Positions 6,014 to 8,885 of a DNA stretch of 8,885 nt are shown here, one piece after another. Source of the stretch: Flavobacteriales bacterium (lineage in GTDB: Bacteria > Bacteroidota > Bacteroidia > Flavobacteriales > Weeksellaceae); the NCBI GenBank assembly GCA_900770875.1, contig CAAGLV010000152.1, forward strand, positions 1 through 8,885. Direction: 5' to 3'. The stretch's first letter is position 1; every line of letters starts with the position of its first letter. Under the pieces are notes generated by a model. The model did not search any database. It was not told where the DNA came from and worked only from the letters and a program-made list of their open reading frames with translations. Both the position numbers and the translations under genes were made by a program.

Positions 6014-7525
6014 TTAGTGCATAAAATGTCTCATTCCTGTAAATACCATTGGGATATTTTTCTCGTTACAAGCATCAATTGATTCTTGATCCTTGATAGA
6101 TCCACCTGGTTGAATGATTGCTGTAATTCCGTTTTCGGCAGCAAAATCTGCTACATCGCGGAATGGGAAAAATGCATCAGAAGCTAAAACTAATTCGTCT
6201 TGCACTTTGTCTTTTGCTCTTTCTATTGCTTGTTGAGCTGCCCAAATACGATTGGTTTGTCCACCACCGATTCCGTAAGCTTGCCCATTTGTAGCTACGA
6301 CAATTGCATTAGATTTTACCCATTTTACAATTTTTTGAGCAAAAACTAAATCAGTCATTTGTTTTTCAGTTGGCTGAACTTCTGTTACAACTTTTAAATC
6401 AGTTGAAAACTGATTATCTGTCGATTGAACAATTAATCCTCCATCTACTTTAACGTAAGTAACTTTATCAGAAACTGGATTATTTACTTTAATGATGCGC
6501 ACGTTTTTCTTTGCTTTAAAAACTTCTAATGCTTCTTCTGTAAACGAAGGTGCAATTACAATTTCTAAAAATATTTTATTTAATTCTGTTGCTGTCGCTG
6601 CATCAACTTCTTTATTAAAAGCGATGATTCCACCAAAGATTGACATCGGATCGCATTCGTAAGCTTTTTGATAAGCCTCTAAAACCGTTTCTCCAATTGC
6701 TACGCCACAAGGTGTTGAATGTTTAACCGCACAACATGTAGTTTCTTGGAATTCTGCAACTACTTTGTAAGCTAAATCCATATCTCGAATATTATTGAAA
6801 GAAAGTTCTTTTCCTTGTAAATATTCGAAATCCTTCATTGCTCCATTTTTCGTTTTATCCACGTAGTAAGCTGCCTTTTGGTGTGGATTTTCTCCGTAAC
6901 GTAAGTCCATTACTTTTTCGTAAGAAGATTCTAAAAATTGAGGGAAATCTTCACCTAAAATGTAAGACGAAATTGCTGCATCGTAAGCAGATGTTAAGTT
7001 AAATACTTTACCTGCACATAATTTACGTGTTTCTAAAGACGTTGATCCATTTTCTTTGATCTCGTTCATTACTTTTTCGTAATCGTTAACGTCTGTTACA
7101 ACAGTTACATCGTAAAAGTTTTTAGCAGAAGAACGTAACATCGAAGGACCACCTATATCGATAAATTCAATCATTTCTGCTTCTGATAAACCTGTGTTCA
7201 TCTTTTCGAAGAAAGGATATAAATTAACAATTACAATATCGATTGGGTTAATTCCGTGCTCTGCAATTGTAGCCATGTGCTTTTCGTCTGAACGACGCGC
7301 CATAATACCACCGTGAATTGCTGGATGTAAAGATTTAACACGTCCATCTAAAATTTCTGGAAAACCTGTTGCATCTTTAACTTCTGTTACCTCGATTCCA
7401 TTCTCTTGAAGGTGTTTGTAAGTTCCTCCAGTTGATAAAATTTTGTACCCTTGTTCGATTAAGAAAGTTGCAAATTCTAATAAGTTCGACTTATCGGAAA
7501 CACTGATTAGCGCTTGTTTTTGCAT
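6014..7525 (-). CDS. purH: Bifunctional AICAR formyltransferase / IMP cyclohydrolase
   Basis: This cytoplasmic enzyme carries out the last two steps of IMP synthesis: formyl transfer from 10-formyl-THF to AICAR, then ring closure. The 503-aa protein has an N-terminal MGS-like cyclohydrolase domain with SVSDKS (8-13), STGGT (31-35), DGRVKSLHP (60-68) and [15 protein letters not shown] (122-136). The transformylase part starts near 200, with LRYGENPHQ (208-216), GKELSFNN (238-245) and the catalytic Lys-His pair at 268-269 in KHSTPCG. Near the C-terminus are DAFFPFRD and [10 protein letters not shown], then the terminal GMRHFMH. The length is slightly below the common 510-530 aa but nothing is missing. 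The leader shares 20 bp with xpt, and purN upstream ends in a terminator. Confidence 0.98.
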   Translation of the reverse strand: MQKQALISVSDKSNLLEFATFLIEQGYKILSTGGTYKHLQENGIEVTEVKDATGFPEILDGRVKSLHPAIHGGIMARRSDEKHMATIAEHGINPIDIVIVNLYPFFEKMNTGLSEAEMIEFIDIGGPSMLRSSAKNFYDVTVVTDVNDYEKVMNEIKENGSTSLETRKLCAGKVFNLTSAYDAAISSYILGEDFPQFLESSYEKVMDLRYGENPHQKAAYYVDKTKNGAMKDFEYLQGKELSFNNIRDMDLAYKVVAEFQETTCCAVKHSTPCGVAIGETVLEAYQKAYECDPMSIFGGIIAFNKEVDAATATELNKIFLEIVIAPSFTEEALEVFKAKKNVRIIKVNNPVSDKVTYVKVDGGLIVQSTDNQFSTDLKVVTEVQPTEKQMTDLVFAQKIVKWVKSNAIVVATNGQAYGIGGGQTNRIWAAQQAIERAKDKVQDELVLASDAFFPFRDVADFAAENGITAIIQPGGSIKDQESIDACNEKNIPMVFTGMRHFMH

Positions 7526-7529
7526 TTTG

Positions 7530-7549
7530 TTTTTAGTTTTTAAAGTTTA
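7530..7549 (-). repeat. 20-bp leader shared with xpt, copy at purH
   Basis: This is an identical copy of the 20-mer at 2152-2171, ending 4 nt before the purH ATG on the minus strand. No exact TAnnTTTG box or well-placed TTG was found upstream, so this element may itself hold the -7 region. It is the only 20-bp match I noticed between two gene leaders here. Confidence 0.6.
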
Positions 7550-7577
7550 TTGTTTGTTTATTTTTTTCAGAGAAATG

Positions 7578-7608
7578 AAAAGCCTCAGAGACATACATCT
7601 CTGAGGCT
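7578..7608 (-). terminator. Rho-independent terminator of purN
   Basis: An 11-bp perfect stem (AGCCTCAGAGA with TCTCTGAGGCT, 7581-7591 and 7598-7608) has a 6-nt loop. On the minus strand it is followed by a short U run and a further U-rich stretch. It starts 6 nt after the purN stop. Confidence 0.88.
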
Positions 7609-7614
7609 ATCTAT

Positions 7615-8175
7615 TTAAGCTTCACTTAATTTCTTTATCGCTTCGATTAAAATCGATTTTTCTACCTCAGCAACTTTTTGTTGTAAAATAGATACAGTAT
7701 CTCCTTCTTCTACATCAAAAGTTCCTTGCGTAATAATTTCGCCTTCGTCTACACCTGCTGTTACAAAATGAACCGTTGCACCTGATATTTTTTCACCCGC
7801 ATCTAAAACAGCTTGATGAACTTTGGCTCCGTACATTCCTTTCCCACCAAATTTTGGTAATAACGAAGGGTGAATATTAATCATTTTCGAGCCCCATTTT
7901 GCAGTAAATTCTGGAGATAAGATGGTTAAAAAACCTGCTAAAACAATTAAATCGATGTCTTCATCAATTAAATTATGTTCGGCATCTTCGGAGAAAGTTT
8001 TACGATCTAATACGTACGTTCGGATGTCTTTATCAAGCGAACGCTCGATTGCATAACAATCGCGATCTGTCATCACCATTGATATTTCTACCTTGGATAA
8101 ATAACCAGATTCTACCGCATCGATTATATTTTGAAGATTTGTTCCGCCTCCGGAAACAAATACGGCTATTTTCAT
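7615..8175 (-). CDS. purN: Phosphoribosylglycinamide formyltransferase (10-formyl-THF dependent)
   Basis: This cytoplasmic enzyme formylates GAR to FGAR with 10-formyl-THF, step 3 of purine synthesis, directly after PurD. The 186 aa fit the PurN family. The start is MKIAVFVSGGGTNLQ, with the phosphate-binding Gly loop at 8-13. AGFLTILSP follows at 80-88, then MINIHPSLLP at 98-107. The catalytic triad is Asn100, His102 and Asp143, the last in GVDEGEII. I chose the ATG at 8175. A TTG 60 nt upstream (8235) is in frame, but the extra 20 residues fit no PurN N-terminus and that stretch contains a promoter-like TATCTTTG box. The gene lies between terminators on both sides and is probably monocistronic. 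Confidence 0.96.
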   Translation of the reverse strand: MKIAVFVSGGGTNLQNIIDAVESGYLSKVEISMVMTDRDCYAIERSLDKDIRTYVLDRKTFSEDAEHNLIDEDIDLIVLAGFLTILSPEFTAKWGSKMINIHPSLLPKFGGKGMYGAKVHQAVLDAGEKISGATVHFVTAGVDEGEIITQGTFDVEEGDTVSILQQKVAEVEKSILIEAIKKLSEA

Positions 8176-8203
8176 TGTTTGTTTTTGTGTGTAATTTGTT
8201 TGG

Positions 8204-8235
8204 CAAAGATAATATTTAACTTTATCTAACACCAA
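8204..8235 (-). promoter_or_regulatory. Promoter of purN
   Basis: TTG (8233-8235) and TATCTTTG (8204-8211, exact TAnnTTTG) are 21 bp apart on the minus strand. The -7 box ends 28 nt before the ATG at 8175, so transcription would begin inside the possible longer reading frame. This supports the shorter protein. The remaining bases up to the slyD terminator show no other element I can support. Confidence 0.62.
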
Positions 8236-8326
8236 TAAAATAATATAGATTTAAGCAATTTTATACGATTTTTGTACTTAAACCCTTAAAATAATTACCC
8301 AAACTGTAATAAAACAGAATAAAAAC

Positions 8327-8359
8327 AAAAAAGGCTATTTCGATTTGAAATAGCCTTTT
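8327..8359 (-). terminator. Rho-independent terminator of the slyD-like gene
   Basis: A 9-bp stem GGCTATTTC/GAAATAGCC (8333-8341 and 8347-8355) is extended by four A-U pairs around a 5-nt loop. Six U follow on the minus strand (8332-8327). It could also work on the plus strand, but no plus-strand gene is present. Confidence 0.9.
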
Positions 8360-8367
8360 CTTTTATT

Positions 8368-8868
8368 TTAGTGACCTTGTGTACCGTCTACTCCGTGAGC
8401 GTGTCCGTGCGCTAACTCTTCTTCTGTTGCTGGACGAACATCGATAACTTCTACATCAAAGTTTAATGTTTTACCTGCCATTGGTGGATTTAAATCTGCA
8501 ATAACAGCTTCTTCTGTAACTTCGATTACCGTAGCACGAAATTGATTACCTGCATCGTCGTTTAAAGGTAAGATTGCTCCAACTGGAGGTAAACCTGATT
8601 CTTTAAACATTTCTAAAGGTAATTGAGCAATTGCCTCTTCTACGCGCTCTCCGTAACCTTCGGCTGGTGTAATTACAAACGATTTTTTATCTCCTGCTTT
8701 TAATCCTGCTAATTCGGCTTCGAATTTTGGAATCATCATTCCTGCTCCAAATAAGAAAGTTAATGGCTCTTCTGCATTTGATTGTTCTACAAATACTTTT
8801 TCACCATTCGCTTCGATGGTATTTAAAATGTAGTTTACTGTTACTACATGGTTGTTCTCTATATTCAT
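8368..8868 (-). CDS. SlyD-like FKBP-type peptidyl-prolyl cis-trans isomerase
   Basis: This cytoplasmic prolyl isomerase and folding helper resembles SlyD. There is no signal peptide. The N-terminal FKBP half runs to about residue 68 and includes VNYIL and PLTFLFGAGMMIPKFEAEL. An inserted IF-type chaperone flap spans about 70-125. The FKBP fold closes with LNPPMAGKTLNFDVEVIDVR (126-145). The C-terminal tail is short but His-rich (His154, 156, 158 and 166, in AHGHAHG), a likely metal-binding site much smaller than the Cys/His tail of E. coli SlyD. It lacks cysteines, so a role like nickel delivery to hydrogenase is uncertain; FklB/FkpA-type naming is less likely because of the flap. Total length is 166 aa. 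Only 17 bp upstream are visible, so its promoter lies largely outside. Confidence 0.92.
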   Translation of the reverse strand: MNIENNHVVTVNYILNTIEANGEKVFVEQSNAEEPLTFLFGAGMMIPKFEAELAGLKAGDKKSFVITPAEGYGERVEEAIAQLPLEMFKESGLPPVGAILPLNDDAGNQFRATVIEVTEEAVIADLNPPMAGKTLNFDVEVIDVRPATEEELAHGHAHGVDGTQGH

Positions 8869-8885
8869 ACTTGTTCATTTTATAA

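Noticed and set aside
8176..8235. N-terminal 20-residue extension of PurN from a TTG start
   Set aside because: It matches no PurN N-terminus and overlaps a good promoter. The ATG at 8175 gives the canonical start.
8236..8326. Small gene or ncRNA between slyD and purN
   Set aside because: The stretch is AT-rich with no convincing reading frame, hairpin or family signature apart from the elements listed.

Overview
The window is a stretch of AT-rich bacterial chromosome with every supported gene on the minus strand. Several features point to Bacteroidota, most likely Flavobacteriales. No start codon has a purine-rich Shine-Dalgarno sequence; the leaders are A- or A/C-rich instead. Several starts are preceded by a TAnnTTTG-type -7 box, the form typical of this phylum. 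Stop codons are all TAA, and the proteins look like Flavobacteriales versions of their families. Genus cannot be fixed from the sequence alone.

In transcription order (right to left) the layout is: a SlyD-like FKBP peptidyl-prolyl isomerase (8368-8868), purN (7615-8175), purH (6014-7525), purD (4681-5934), the monofunctional peptidoglycan glycosyltransferase mtgA (3895-4566), guaA (2216-3748), xpt (1577-2146), an unrecognised lipoprotein (335-1507), and two identical tRNA-Gln(UUG) genes (106-176 and 6-76). Clear hairpin-plus-U-tract terminators follow slyD, purN, purD, mtgA, guaA and xpt. The cluster therefore looks like a run of mostly single-gene transcription units rather than one operon. 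Only purH-purD lacks a clear terminator between the genes; that gap holds a 12-bp inverted repeat overlapping a candidate purD promoter.

Five of the eight proteins belong to purine metabolism. PurD (GAR synthetase), PurN (GAR formyltransferase) and PurH (AICAR formyltransferase/IMP cyclohydrolase) build IMP. GuaA makes GMP from XMP. Xpt salvages xanthine, and possibly guanine, back to the nucleotide level. MtgA (cell-wall glycan polymerisation), SlyD (folding and metal handling) and the lipoprotein have no direct link to this pathway.

I found no mobile element, CRISPR array, phage gene or new multi-gene system. The signals most worth a second look are regulatory. An identical 20-bp leader lies just upstream of both xpt and purH, with its 8-bp core at the same distance in front of the lipoprotein gene. 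The purD inverted repeat is the second. The uncharacterised lipoprotein is the main functional unknown.
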